Positions 26,301 to 35,609 of a DNA stretch of 64,000 bases are shown piece by piece. Both the position numbers and the translations under genes were made by a program. The notes below the pieces were generated by a model, which was not told the DNA's origin, ran no database searches, and worked only from the letters and a program-made list of their open reading frames with translations. The stretch's first letter is position 1, and each line of letters starts with the position of its first letter. This DNA comes from Panorpa germanica (lineage: Eukaryota > Arthropoda > Insecta > Mecoptera > Panorpidae). The stretch is taken from the NCBI GenBank assembly GCA_963678705.1, contig OY783212.1, positions 15,624,001-15,688,000 of the forward strand, in the 5' to 3' direction.

Positions 26301-29300
26301 TCTGACAGATGGAGTGGTTTCGCCATTTGTAGCCGGTAAAATACATATTGCCATGTGAACAACTGTAAGAAACTGAACTGTAAATGAACTCTTTCATGAC
26401 AAAAACGTCATACGCATCTATAATATGATGGCGAAGTGACTCCAAAATGTTTATTGGGTTTTAAGAAAACTTATTTTTTTTGGAATGAATAAAAAAATTG
26501 GAAAAACGCTGGACTAAATATATCGAGCTTAAATAAATAAATTGCTTTTTGCCGAAAAAATTATCTTTTATTAAGAAATAAAGCGCGTTTACAAAAAAAG
26601 AGTCATTGAAACTATCCTCGTATAAAAAATTTAAAAAAAGAAGCCGTGTTCTCATCCCGCTTACGTACGAATCTTGCAAGTACAACCGGCTCTGCTTGAG
26701 CACACACAAGCACAAAAACCACTAAAGTCACCTTCATTGTCAGAAACGGCGTACACAGCATAGCCGACAAAATTTATGATGGGAAATGGATTACATACAT
26801 TTATATGTGACGTCTGACAACTTCCGGTACTGCACTCTGGAGCACAAGCCCAGCTAGCACGAGTACTTTACTACTTTGCCGCAAACGTTGTGGAATGGAA
26901 CATGGTGACAATGTATTTTATAGACGTTTCTGATTAAATTAATAATATGTTACTTCTTGTTACATTCGTTTTCATATCATGGTAACATCAAGAGCTGCAT
27001 AAACCAGTTTATTAAGATGACATCAATTTTATTGCTACTGTATTACGAGTATATTGCTCAACCTGCAACCCTCTTTACAATGTAATCTTTCAGTAAATGT
27101 TACTTATTCTTTATTATCTTTGTTACTAAGATAGTACTGCTGTAATACTCGTAGTAACGGTACTAATAGGTAATTCTGTAAGCTAGTTAAAGATGATAAT
27201 CAAAATATATGCTTAAGTATTTTTATTTTGTTATAGGAATCCAAATGCACCCAGAAAGAACTATTTTATTAACATGAATCCAGAAGACTGGCGTGTCTAT
27301 GACGTCGATTGGCCGGAATATGACAGCAAGAACCAGAGTTATTTATTTCTAGGTACAGTACCGTCCTATATATGTTTTATTGCTTTGTATACGTTGCATC
27401 TTGACATTTTATTATTGTTATATTTTCTAGGCACAACCCCACACGTGGGGCGCAAATATCGATACAAGTACATGGACTACTGGAACCACATATTACCGGA
27501 AACTCTAAAAAACCAGACGTCGTCTGTGTATCCGCAAATCTACAAGCGATTCCCGACCAGTATTGTCACCGATAAACCTGTTTGGGGCCGTGTGCATAGC
27601 AGCGGGACTTCCACAAGCCGTGAGGAGATGTACGGCAGGGTGAACCCTATGGGGTACAAGCCTGTGACGCTGAGAACGACTGAAGATCCATACATGATCA
27701 TTAGGAAGATGAAGGAACCGGTTAAATCTTCCGAAATGAGTGACAGTCAACATAAGAAGATTGCTGAAGTCGACGCAGATGACAATCAAACTTCCAGCAT
27801 GACAATCAACTATCTTATTGCGTTAGGCGTCATTATTTTACTGATAAATGTACTTGCGATAGGTATATTTTATTACAGAAAGGTAGGATTTAGAAAAGAT
27901 AGAGGAATAAAACGAGCCCTAGAGAAGATTGAAGGAACAGATACCGAAGAGAATTTGTATGAGAAGCGAATGAAGCTGGAAGATGTTGAAGCGAATGCGC
28001 CAGATTGTAACATGATAAATCTCTTGAAAAGTAACACAAAAACTGAGGACAGTTACGAGCCTGTTAAAAATAACACTAAAGGTTCAGACTTCGGGCAGAG
28101 GTTTAAACTAACTAGAGGAAGTTCTACCAGTACCATTGATCCACACACAAAAGTCAGAGATTGGATCCATCAGGAAATTGTTCAAAGGTGCAGTCCGAAA
28201 TTCTTAAGGAGGCGTACCGATAATGTAAGAAAAGAAATACCTCCTCCTAAACCGAATGCAAAAGTTGGATCTTTGACTGGATCATTGAAATCGCCTGTAG
28301 ATTTCTTTAGTAATAAGTCTTCAAAGACTCAATCAACGCGTCCGATGAGTCCTAATGCGGACCCGTCCGTAAAGTCTATCACTACAAATACTGAATCAAA
28401 TGGTTCAAAGTGTAAAAGTCTTCTGAAGAAGCCGAAGAAAGTGTCTGTAGCTATAGATGCCACTCCATCAGCTCGGAGTATTAGTGTCCTCAAACAGGAG
28501 CCCATTGAGCTATCAAAAAGTTTGGATTACTCGTCTTTCGATGAAACTCAACATATGTTGAGACGATGTCAAACCACGGAAGAACTGATTAAGTACGACG
28601 ATAACACTCGAGATCTGCGTAGGAATTCAACGAGCATTAGTTTACAACTAGCAGCTAATTTAACTGAAATCACTCAACCAATTGATGCAACTGTTGTTAA
28701 AATAGAACACTTTCATTCAAAATCAGATCCGGTTAGTGAGTCAAACTATATTAAGCAGAAACCAAATGGAATCCCAAAAATGCAAACATTTTCCGATGTG
28801 AATGTCACTTCAAAAGATGATGATATTGAACATGCGTTGATGTCACCTGAAGAAGCGCTGCAAACAATAAAGCGTCGTAAGTACCCGAAGGTGTTACCTG
28901 ACCTTCCACAGGATGATTCACATATTCCTCCAGGTCTATCGCAAGCACAGATTATTGCACAGAAGCGTAGGTCTTTACCCCCGCAAAGTAATTATACGCT
29001 GCCAACTTTACACGAACATATGGCCAAGGGGGACATGAAGATTTACTCTAGAATTCCACCAGCGCCACCACCTCGAATATCATCAACGCTGGGTAGAAAA
29101 CCGAACCAGCCTTCGTGTGACGTATCGTCGTTTATGTTAGCTGAGGAACCTCCGATTCCACCCGAACCAACAATAACTTCCAACACATTACATGTTGGTC
29201 CTCTAATCCCAAACAAATCAACAATGAAAAAACCAGAAGATTTGTATTCCACAGTGAAGAAAGATCCGATTTATGATAATATTTATACAAAAACTGATCC

Positions 29301-29688
29301 AATTTACGAAAGTCTTAAAAGCGGTATTAAACCACCAGATAACTACAAAAATCAAGCAAAAACCATCATCAGTGCAAATTCCAATACTCCAATCAAGCGG
29401 CTAGAACCTAAAGTAATAATAAAACCTTCGATAAGTCGTAAAGCGAGTGATCCAAAACAAAATAGGAATGTACCACGTGTCACGGCACAAAATGACGCAG
29501 AGAATAGTCTAGCAGGCGTTCATAAAGTCGAAAATAAACCACTGAAACAGATCATAAAAAGAGAAGCAGTAACTAAAAGTAAAATACCAGCTCCAACAAA
29601 AGTCACAGATGAAAGAGAACCATCAACTTCGGATTCGTCGAATGATACTAATTCAACAACTGGGACTGTTAAGCGTGGTAAAATATAA
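5240..29688 (+). CDS. Neuroligin-like postsynaptic adhesion protein, gene 1 (partial at 5' end, 8 exons in view)
   Basis: The exons join in consistent phase to about 1167 residues plus a stop. The ectodomain has the carboxylesterase-like fold signature of neuroligins: [11 protein letters not shown], a nucleophile elbow GHSTGAA, AFGPVIDG-like TPFGPVIDG, a GVTEYES loop, [12 protein letters not shown] and [12 protein letters not shown] short linker leads to one transmembrane helix (about 27811-27876), then a cytoplasmic tail of about 600 residues, several times longer than in vertebrate neuroligins. Family knowledge: neuroligins sit in the postsynaptic membrane and bind presynaptic neurexins. 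The signal peptide and first exons lie off the left edge. Unusually, the esterase Ser, Glu and His positions all look retained, while the oxyanion glycines are not. The ortholog group within insect neuroligins is not assigned. Family assignment is firm; exon ends are read by eye from splice consensus and phase. Confidence 0.93.
6404..6770 (+). pseudogene. Mariner transposase relic (C-terminal third)
   Basis: The plus-strand frame near 6470-6570 reads [20 protein letters not shown] followed by YFLFPNLMK. This is the mariner catalytic-domain signature around the last acidic residue. Here the SPD aspartate is Asn (SPNLAP) and the later D of the PSDY-like motif survives as PCDY. Stops and frameshifts follow, and the relic ends with [17 protein letters not shown]. 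It is dead. A second, differently damaged copy lies at 25985-26620. Confidence 0.85.
7983..8042. repeat. Dispersed repeat, copy 1
   Basis: The core GTTAAACACAGTTATGTGTA, followed by TTTAAGG, recurs with few changes at 10686-10742 and, inverted, near 63258-63295. It is probably the end of an unidentified transposon family. Confidence 0.6.
8598..8957. mobile_element. hAT-type non-autonomous element (MITE), 360 bp
   Basis: The left terminus is CAGGGGCGGCCTTAG and the right terminus, read inward on the other strand, is CAGAGGCGGCCTTAG (14 of 15 identical). The 8 bp outside each end are identical (CCAAGAAG at 8590-8597 and 8958-8965), the exact target-site duplication length of hAT transposons. 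It has no transposase, so it must be mobilised in trans. The intact duplication suggests a fairly recent insertion. Confidence 0.92.
9267..9285. repeat. Single copy of a short GCGATGAATTGCTTCT motif
   Basis: The same motif occurs as a three-unit tandem at 35569-35609, with another partial unit at about 9300-9308. Origin unknown. Confidence 0.5.
10686..10742. repeat. Dispersed repeat, copy 2
   Basis: Direct-orientation match to 7983-8042, sharing AATTAAACACAGTTACTTGT-type sequence followed by ATTTAAGGTTTATCT. Confidence 0.6.
13521..13709 (+). CDS. Gene 1 exon: nucleophile elbow with Ser retained (GHSTG)
   Basis: Two bases complete the glycine codon from the previous exon, then [20 protein letters not shown], the usual neuroligin/cholinesterase helix [18 protein letters not shown], and [20 protein letters not shown]. 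The Ser codon at 13658-13660 aligns with the catalytic serine of carboxylesterases (GESAG). Vertebrate neuroligins carry Gly at this position. The donor is G|GTAAGA. Confidence 0.93.
13770..13917 (+). CDS. Gene 1 exon: [13 protein letters not shown] segment
   Basis: Separated from the previous exon by a 60-bp intron with a TTGTAG acceptor. It encodes [17 protein letters not shown] and ends in the conserved cysteine segment ([17 protein letters not shown]). This motif is diagnostic of the cholinesterase-like family. It ends AG|GTATGT, leaving two bases that combine with the first base of the 14455 exon to make Arg. Confidence 0.92.
14455..14754 (+). CDS. Gene 1 exon: FGPVIDG and acidic-residue loop
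   Basis: The acceptor is TGTTTTAG. The exon encodes [20 protein letters not shown] then [20 protein letters not shown], the loop [15 protein letters not shown] and a helical segment to [12 protein letters not shown]. The Glu codon at 14618-14620 aligns with the catalytic Glu of acetylcholinesterase (GVxKDEG). The donor GTACGT at 14755 leaves CA, which joins G of the next exon to make Gln. Reading past the donor gives a hydrophobic extension that is intron. Confidence 0.88.
14755..15190 (+). other. Gene 1 intron, 436 bp
   Basis: GTACGT donor and TTATTTCAG acceptor. An open frame runs through the acceptor from the upstream side but has no family resemblance before the splice point. Confidence 0.8.
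15191..15380 (+). CDS. Gene 1 exon: [13 protein letters not shown] segment
   Basis: It encodes [20 protein letters not shown], then [20 protein letters not shown] and [15 protein letters not shown]. Neuroligins have LSDAQVVAPLVQTA at the matching place. The exon ends in phase 0 at AAC|GTGAGC. Confidence 0.9.
16347..16620 (+). pseudogene. PIF/Harbinger-like transposase N-terminal fragment, frameshifted
   Basis: The first frame gives an acidic stretch ([20 protein letters not shown]). Shifting frame near 16485 gives [20 protein letters not shown] followed by [16 protein letters not shown]. The W-x-HP-Y...R...F..A.KEL...D..FQ..YRM pattern matches the N-terminal region of HARBI1-type transposases that precedes the DDE nuclease. 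The piece stops soon after and no nuclease domain follows. It is a relic; terminal repeats were not resolved. Confidence 0.7.
18097..18210. repeat. 114-bp fold-back (near-perfect inverted repeat)
   Basis: The arms, beginning CGCTTTACAAATAAACCTG and ending in its exact complement, are each about 44 bp with a few mismatches, around a loop of about 26 bp containing GTCCGGAC. Either a tiny fold-back MITE or a hairpin-forming transcript segment. It lies inside a gene 1 intron. Confidence 0.8.
18449..18454 (-). terminator. AATAAA polyadenylation signal for the nested gene
   Basis: On the minus strand AATAAA lies about 63 nt past the stop codon of the 18517-18897 ORF, a plausible cleavage-signal distance. 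The hexamer is common in AT-rich DNA, so it is only supportive. Confidence 0.35.
18517..18897 (-). CDS. Small signal-anchored cysteine-rich protein, nested antisense in gene 1
   Basis: An intronless ORF of 126 residues. An N-terminal hydrophobic stretch (about residues 6-24, [19 protein letters not shown]) could be a signal peptide or a type II anchor. The rest is polar with seven cysteines (NMC, TVC, PSC, YPCVC, KEC, KQC) and three N-glycosylation sequons (NET, NIS, NTT), as expected for a secreted or luminal disulphide-bonded protein. An AATAAA lies about 63 nt downstream. I do not recognise the family. It could be an insect secreted peptide, a retrocopy, or a gene left by an integrated large DNA virus, since several viral envelope factors share this plan of one N-terminal anchor plus cysteines. 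A chance ORF is not excluded, though length plus this composition argues against it. Confidence 0.5.
   Translation of the reverse strand: MNFYKNILALIALSIILNLAIAYQLFSKKTVTKNMCALSSISVFRLNPSKGQHTVCLPSCKGADGNVITDNETIASNYPCVCENTNISIIPDKGYMTSDDKECTLPMKTMETDRGKFKQCNTTSLL
19558..19709 (+). CDS. Gene 1 exon: [12 protein letters not shown] segment
   Basis: It encodes [20 protein letters not shown] then [20 protein letters not shown] and ANTG. The His codon at 19573-19575 aligns with the catalytic His of acetylcholinesterase. The acceptor is ATTTAG (phase 0). The exon ends GG|GTAAGT, and the two bases complete a Gly codon with the 27237 exon. Confidence 0.93.
21914..22421 (+). mobile_element. tRNA-derived SINE head followed by a poly-A-ended retroposon segment
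   Basis: A pol III B-box-like GGTTCGATCCC lies at 21963-21973, followed by CCGGGCCAGAGATATATTTT and CTGGGTTTGGT, matching the other SINE copies at 37.6, 40.8 and 62.2 kb. The segment ends in 22 A residues (22400-22421). The part from about 22077 differs from the other copies and may be a separate LINE or SINE tail. Confidence 0.65.
22808..23059 (+). pseudogene. Jockey-like LINE fragment (reverse transcriptase ORF C-terminus)
   Basis: One frame reads [20 protein letters not shown], an in-frame stop, [16 protein letters not shown], then a charged tail to a stop at 23057-23059. The R-x-GYTRLTH...C..C...V.H.L..(C)P.Y pattern is the end of the RNase H region and zinc-knuckle-like tail of jockey-class LINEs. 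The final cysteine is Phe here. A 5'-truncated, inactive copy. Confidence 0.8.
23620..23830 (+). pseudogene. Second LINE C-terminal fragment
   Basis: The frame reads [20 protein letters not shown] then QCSKYS, matching the C..C...(T)VKH.L..C pattern with His replaced by Tyr. A frameshift just upstream joins it to [13 protein letters not shown] residues. It is a different copy from 22808-23059, in the same orientation. Confidence 0.75.
25985..26620 (+). pseudogene. Second mariner relic, interrupted by another element
   Basis: It shares CTATCCGCGCGATGGATGCC and the downstream HKFGYE...YFLFPNLKK coding remnant with the 6.4-kb copy. About 33 bp covering the LPHP-SPNLA part is deleted. After the insertion at 26206-26458 the mariner tail resumes as [10 protein letters not shown]. 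Confidence 0.8.
26206..26458. mobile_element. Short inverted-repeat element inserted into the mariner relic
   Basis: The left end CCCAGTAAATATTTTGG and the right end, read inward, CCCAATAAACATTTTGG match at 15 of 17 bases. The unit is about 253 bp and splits a mariner copy that is continuous at 6.4 kb. No transposase. Target duplication not resolved. Confidence 0.7.
27237..27352 (+). CDS. Gene 1 exon: end of cholinesterase-like domain, first half
   Basis: It encodes [20 protein letters not shown] then [19 protein letters not shown], matching the neuroligin W..YDP..Q.YL.IG segment. The acceptor is TTATAG and the donor is CTAG|GTACAG. The ATG at 27274 is internal and is not a start. The intron that follows has no stop, so an uncritical translation runs straight through it. 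Confidence 0.88.
27353..27430 (+). other. 78-bp stop-free in-frame intron of gene 1
   Basis: GTACAG donor and TATTTTCTAG acceptor. The length is a multiple of three with no stop codon, and translation would add 26 hydrophobic residues inside the folded ectodomain. Removing it gives [18 protein letters not shown]. Gene 2 has an intron at the same place and phase (LEIG-MKPR), which supports splicing here. Confidence 0.82.
27431..29688 (+). CDS. Gene 1 last exon: stalk, transmembrane helix and long cytoplasmic tail
   Basis: It starts [20 protein letters not shown], the end of the ectodomain, followed by about 95 residues of linker. The transmembrane helix is [20 protein letters not shown] (about 27811-27870), followed by [12 protein letters not shown] as a positive stop-transfer. 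The tail of about 600 residues is Ser/Lys/Pro-rich and apparently disordered. It includes proline motifs ([16 protein letters not shown]) and a tyrosine cluster, [16 protein letters not shown] then [10 protein letters not shown] (about 29239-29325), suited to SH2/PTB or kinase binding. It ends [13 protein letters not shown], with no vertebrate-like TTRV ending. No intron is visible in the tail. Confidence 0.92.
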
Positions 29689-30600
29689 AGTTGATCTTGC
29701 CCGTACAAACAGATCGTACAGATCGAGTCCCATTGATACCACCCAGCGCCCACCCAACTGTACAAATGTTTACCATGAATTGCGCAGCCCAGTATTGTAA
29801 AACTTTATTTTTATGAAACAGTATTTATAGTATGCTGCACTAGACCGCATTAAAATACAGAACATGCATGCATTTTTCATACTTTTTATATTAATCTAAT
29901 TAGTTTGTAATTACGTGTTGTACATTTACATAAGTATCATAAAAATACACATTTTAAATATGTGTCTAGATACTAAGTCAAAGAATTGTTTCTTTGGTGT
30001 ATTCTTATTTGAATCGACTGATTTTAGATTTTAATTGTAATAATATTATAGACAATATGGTTCATCAGGACATTTTGGATGTACTACGAATATATTATGT
30101 TTTGCAACGCTAAAATTTATATTCTGAACATTTGTATACAATTATATATTTTTTAATTGTGTAGTGTGCATTAAAATAAAATACCTGGGATAAATAAGAT
30201 TAAATTTAAGATAATAATTTTTACAGTTTCTTAAATGACTTAAGTATAACTAATTTGATTTAAATTATATAAATATGTAAACAAGATTCATTCTGTACTT
30301 AATAAATTATTTCAATATTTAATAATGATTTTGCATTTGTCATCTTTTACTTGTTTAGAACTTACTGATCAATCAATCAATTATAATTGTAAAATTTTCT
30401 AAATTTGAGTATTAACAATTGTTTAACAAAAGTTTTAACATAACAAGACGGCTGTAATAGTAGAGCAAGAGACTTTCTAAATTTATGTAATCTAGATATT
30501 GACATAGTCTTTAAAGATATATTTTATTATAAAGATTATGATAAACTGATTGTATAGTTTTCATAAATAAAACATGCTTGTAGAATGAGCACTTACCAGT
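29689..30600 (+). other. Probable 3' UTR of gene 1
   Basis: AT-rich sequence after the TAA stop. Candidate AATAAA signals lie at 30175-30180 and 30566-30571. Which one is used cannot be told from sequence alone. Confidence 0.5.
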
Positions 30601-32296
30601 TTGAAAATCCACATTGATAATCGTCACTCTTCAACAGATTCCTCACACAAACCACACACAATTATTAAACCACCACATTAATTAATTAAGCACTGATATT
30701 ATGTAAAAATCATTTTCAAAATTAAATTATGTATTGGGACTAGTGTTGTATTGAAATTATTATTGATCAGTAAGAGTTCTATGTAATAGTACATGTAATT
30801 TTAAAAACGAACTAGGGATAATCTAGATTGCACAATGCAAGAAAAATTCTGAGAATAATTAAATGTGCATAGTGCAAATTTGAAGTTACAGTAATATACT
30901 TAGATTAATTAAATAGAAATAGATTAATTAAATATGTTATTCAATAAATAAGAACCTGGGTAATTTGGAAACTTACTCTTTCTGAAGAATTTTGCAGGTG
31001 TTCTGAGTATATGTATTCAATGTAGGTTAGGTTTTCAAGTAGTTATATATTAAAAACAGTAATTGTACTTGTGAGCAAACTTAATTATAATAATTTAATT
31101 ATAATAATTTGCTTTATTGTTATGTTTAAAAGACTACTTAAACTTCAAACCAATGGTTTATTTTAAAAAAAAAACTGTAAAAAGTGTTAGAAACTTAGGT
31201 TAGCAATATAAATTTAGTAGTGACTAAACCAGCAAAAGTAGTTAGTAAATTGAACTTCAAAAATGATTATGACACCACACAAATGTATTAAAACTTTAAA
31301 CGAGAAGTTATATTATTAAATTGATTTCAAATATTGTTCATTAATACGAAAATAAGCGTAACATGCCAACGCGACATTTTCTAACTGTACTACTACCAAC
31401 ATAAGTACAGTTAAGTATCGAAAGTTGATGTGCTTCAGGCGAATATTTTAGACACACTCTAAAATTACAGTTCTCTGGTTTGACAATATGACCAACGCCT
31501 GAAATGAATTTATTCATTATACGTTAACGTTTTAATTCAATCGTGCCTGCCATATTTTTAATTACATATTTAATTAGTTATTAGTGAGTGTTATTACATA
31601 TTTGTGATTTTAAATCAATACATATAATAACTTCATTTTAAAAACCGACTAAGATAATTTCAACTCAAAAAACATTTTCTTATTTAATTTCTGTCAATTC
31701 AAGTGTATACACCCAACCTGCAATTACGCATTAAAATTATTCAACAGGTAGTGCAATTAATATTACTAGGATTGAAAAAGGTGCTGTTTATCATTTAACA
31801 TTTTACAAATTTCTTAGATAACATTTTAATTAGTTGAGAAACAATCTTTATGTAGAAATATTCTTTCTGGATGATGTGGTTCTATGCTAGCATTTGTTAG
31901 CCATGTAAATTAATATTAATTAATTACTTTACTAGGTCTTAAAAATTTTCCTCTTCGAAGTATGTTTAAACTCTTTAATGTAGTAACATACAAAATATTT
32001 ATTATGCACTTGTAAAGATACCTTTGAATATCAATTTGCAAATGTTAGGTTAGGTTAGTTTAATCTGATGAAGTTGGGTTGATCATTTTGTTCACTAATT
32101 TCTAAATATTGTGATAATATTAATAGCTTTTCAAATAATTGTAATATACTGCATTAACTATTACTCGTAATCAGTCAGTGTTACTAAATAAACGAAAACA
32201 TTTCTCAGTATTGATTCATTGTAAATCTTAAGATGTGTGCTATCGATTTCTATGATTTTAAAAACTCTGAAATATTTAAGCCACTGCTATAATATT

Positions 32297-32344
32297 GTGT
32301 AGTGTCATTTAAAATGTAGTGTCATTTAAAATGTAGTGTCAAAT
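32297..32344. repeat. Short tandem repeat
   Basis: About 2.7 units of TGTAGTGTCATTTAAAA. Confidence 0.8.
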
Positions 32345-35300
32345 AAGTGTTATAAATATATGAACTTTAGTTCTAATAACAATAAAATGTTTTTGCAAAC
32401 GGGTTTGAACATTAATAAATATGTGTGTTGGTGTGTGTGCTTGTGTTTTGGACTGCAGAGTTGTTTACATTTCGGTAAGTGCTTTAATGGATTATGCATG
32501 TTTAAACTTGTGTTCTTTGATTTTTAATATCCTAATAATATAATTATTATTACAAATGAAAATGCGCCACTAGAATATATACATATATGTAAATAATAGA
32601 TTGTCTTTCTTGTCGAGAAAAACAAAATTTCGTTTATTAATATATTTTTTCAAACCCCTTTTGGGAACGTGCATTGTAACATACCCTTGTACCTCTAGTT
32701 ATAATTATAAATCCGTCAAATGAATTATGTTTGAAACATGATTTGAAATCACACAACTTATTAATGTACAATTATCCGTTAAGCAGGGTCATTATGGCCC
32801 GTGTTCATTGTTAATGCATGCAATCAGGATCAAGTCTTCCTACACGGGTCGTACAGAAAACCATATAACAAACAATAGCTGAAACAGTAATTAAACTTAC
32901 TTAAAGTTATATACGTTAAATACGATTTAGTTTAGTATTCTAAACCTGCTGTAGTGACCCGATTAACCATACATACGGTGATCTGCTATACAGCAGACGT
33001 GTGTTAGAGTGAGACAGAGAGATAACAACAGAATCATGCAAGCAGGCAGAAGGCTTGTGGAGTAACCGCAGCTGTGAAGGGAGATAAAATCAACGAATAA
33101 TTTAGAATTGTATTGTACGACAAATTAATCTGCGATATGGTATAAATAGTGGAGTGAATTTGTTAACTGTTAGGAAATTGCAGCTGATTTGTCTGGTGAT
33201 AATTTATAGTTGTTCAATACTTGATATACAATATTCTAGAAATGACGTATGTTAATAAACTGGGTATATGAGAATTTAGATATACTATATTATGGTTAAG
33301 ATCACATATGACGTCATATAAAATATATTATATTATATTATAAATAAACATAAGGTCGGATTAAGCTATTTAAGAAAATTTTGATGGTGTACTTTTTAAC
33401 CCTCCGTGTGAACACTATATTTTTCGAGTCATGTTGTGTACACTAGGTCTTTGAGGGAACAGTTGAGTTTTTAAAAAATAAGCTTTCAAAAAATCTGAAA
33501 AAATTCTGAATTACTTCTTGAAGTATCTACTACATGGTCCAGAAGTTGCCGAAGTCCAAAGTATAAAACCGTTATTAATAAAAATTAACAAATAGTAAAA
33601 AACGCAGAAAAAACGGAATATTGTTAAAAAATTCGTAACTTTATAATAAACAAATATTAAGAAAAACGGTTGTAGATTTTTTTATCTCAGACTATAAGCC
33701 TTCGAAAGTATGTGGTGTCTTTGGCGTGGGTTCTAAAAAGTTGAATTATTTGTGCACCTGAAAGTGGGGAATACTTAACGTATTTAGGCATGTCATATTA
33801 AACAAAACGGTTATTATTCTGCACAAAATAAAGTTTTATTGTTGAAAATATAAAAGTTATAAAATAATAATTAATATTAGTTAATAATAATTAGTGTCAA
33901 AAAGAGAATTTAAAGCAAATAAAGAATTGGTTCCGAATGATTACATTTTCATTGTCACAATAAAATTTAATTACATTCCGTCACAATTAACTTGTTTCTC
34001 AATATTTCTGACTATAGACATTGTGGATGTAATGTGGTTTCAGTTGGCACGTCGGAACTGCGTTTTGTAATATAAGGTCCTACTTTGTGAATCCACACAG
34101 AAATTTCTAATTTATTTGCAGGTTTGAAATTTTTACATGACGATAAATCTACATGGTCCTACCCAATGTACCACAGCTCGATGACAAATTTTTTTGACTG
34201 AAAAATAGTTATAAAAGTAATTTACTCAAAAGTTGTGTGTTATCTTTTTGGAAACTAGCCTCCCTCCTTTGTTGCTGCACTGCGCGTTGTTCTAGGTTTA
34301 CTTGTTACCCGGCAGTCGAACAGACTACCCTTCAACTGGGTTTATACTTTGTGTTGTTCGTAGTTTTTGTTTTACTTTAGATAAATGTTATTCTAAACAC
34401 ATCAGTTTTGTTACCGCTTGTTTTAACAAATAACAAAACAGACACTGCGCTATCAAACAAATAAAACTTTTAACTTACTTTATCATAAATTAACAACCCA
34501 ACATGAAAGGACTAGACACTAAACTAAACAGCTCCGGATCTAGTGGCCGAGTGCTCTTGTTATTTCAAGAGGATACACCGATTTAGAGTTTATCATACCC
34601 TCATTGCCGGATTAACCATTAAAGAAACAAAACAAATGCGTCACTTAAAATTCATAGAACCTCAAAAAAATGTACTGATTTGGCTAGATGCATATGATTT
34701 CGCGCAATACCTAAAATTAGTTAATTTGACTAGATACTAAAGTGATTACAAAGTTCGGCATTGTAGCAGGTTTCTTTTAACATTCACATGTTCACATTTC
34801 TTTTAAAATTCAAATTCATCAAATTCTAGAATGGTGGCTACGGGCTCGCAAATTTGGGTTGAAGTGCTACTATTAAATTTCAAATATATTTAGTTCATTA
34901 GAAACGGTTAATTATATCCCGGAACTGCGGACCCTATTCTTTCATACCTTATAGTCGTATATATCGAAACAAAATATTCCTAAAATTAATAAAGTAATTA
35001 ATTTTCAATTTAAACAAAATCTTTAGAATTTTATAATGCTTAATTCTGTAGTAAATTTTCGAGTTATAACAAAAAAGGCTGTCAAGAGTTTAGCTGTTTA
35101 AGACGTGAAGCCAAAAAACAAACCGAAAACTTTTCAACGGCATAATTCAATGATAAAATGTTATGCGCGAAGTTAGCAATGTTACCGATAAAGCGACGGT
35201 AGTTTGAAGCTGCCAGAACGTTCTATGGCAGCCATAATAACCAAACAATATGGATAAACGAGTAGAAGATGTTGAGAGAAGTATCTCTCACTCTCCCAAC

Positions 35301-35568
35301 TCGACAATCTTTTATGTCTACACTGCATCGGATTTTCTACTGATAAGAAATATGTGTTATGTAATAGTGACACGTACATTAATTTTGTATCTTTCGTATA
35401 AACACAATCGTATTTTCGAAATATTTAAGTAGCATATAGGTTTAAAGGTGAACTCTACATAATTGTATAGTTGGCAATATTTATTAAGTATCATTGGTAT
35501 GCGGCTTCTTTTCCGCTTCGATTTCTTCATTCATATCGTCTTCATCCTCATTTTCCTACATCTCCTTT

Positions 35569-35609
35569 GCGATGAATCGCTTCTGCGATGAATTGCTTCT
35601 GCGATGAAT
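35569..35609. repeat. 16-bp tandem repeat, three units
   Basis: Units of TGCGATGAATTGCTTC with small changes. A related single unit is at 9267-9285. Confidence 0.75.

Larger units (their letters stand above)
19710..27236 (+). other. Gene 1 intron, 7.5 kb
   Basis: Contains a tRNA-headed SINE at 21914-22040 with a poly-A-ended stretch to 22421, two LINE 3' fragments (22808-23059 and 23620-23830), and the second mariner relic (25985-26620) with its own insertion. No coding exon is expected, because the flanking peptides join as FANTG-NPNAP. Confidence 0.85.

Noticed and set aside
27274..27276. ATG as the start of an 804-residue protein
   Set aside because: It is an internal Met of the neuroligin ectodomain; the frame extends upstream into [12 protein letters not shown] at a splice acceptor and continues from the 19558 exon.
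32045..32060. TTAGG-like telomere repeat (GTTAGGTTAGGTTAG)
   Set aside because: Only about three units; too short for interstitial telomeric sequence to be claimed.
33400..33460. Possible piggyBac end (TTAACCCTCCGTG with a nearby partial inverted GAGGG)
   Set aside because: No matching opposite terminus or second TTAA flank could be located.
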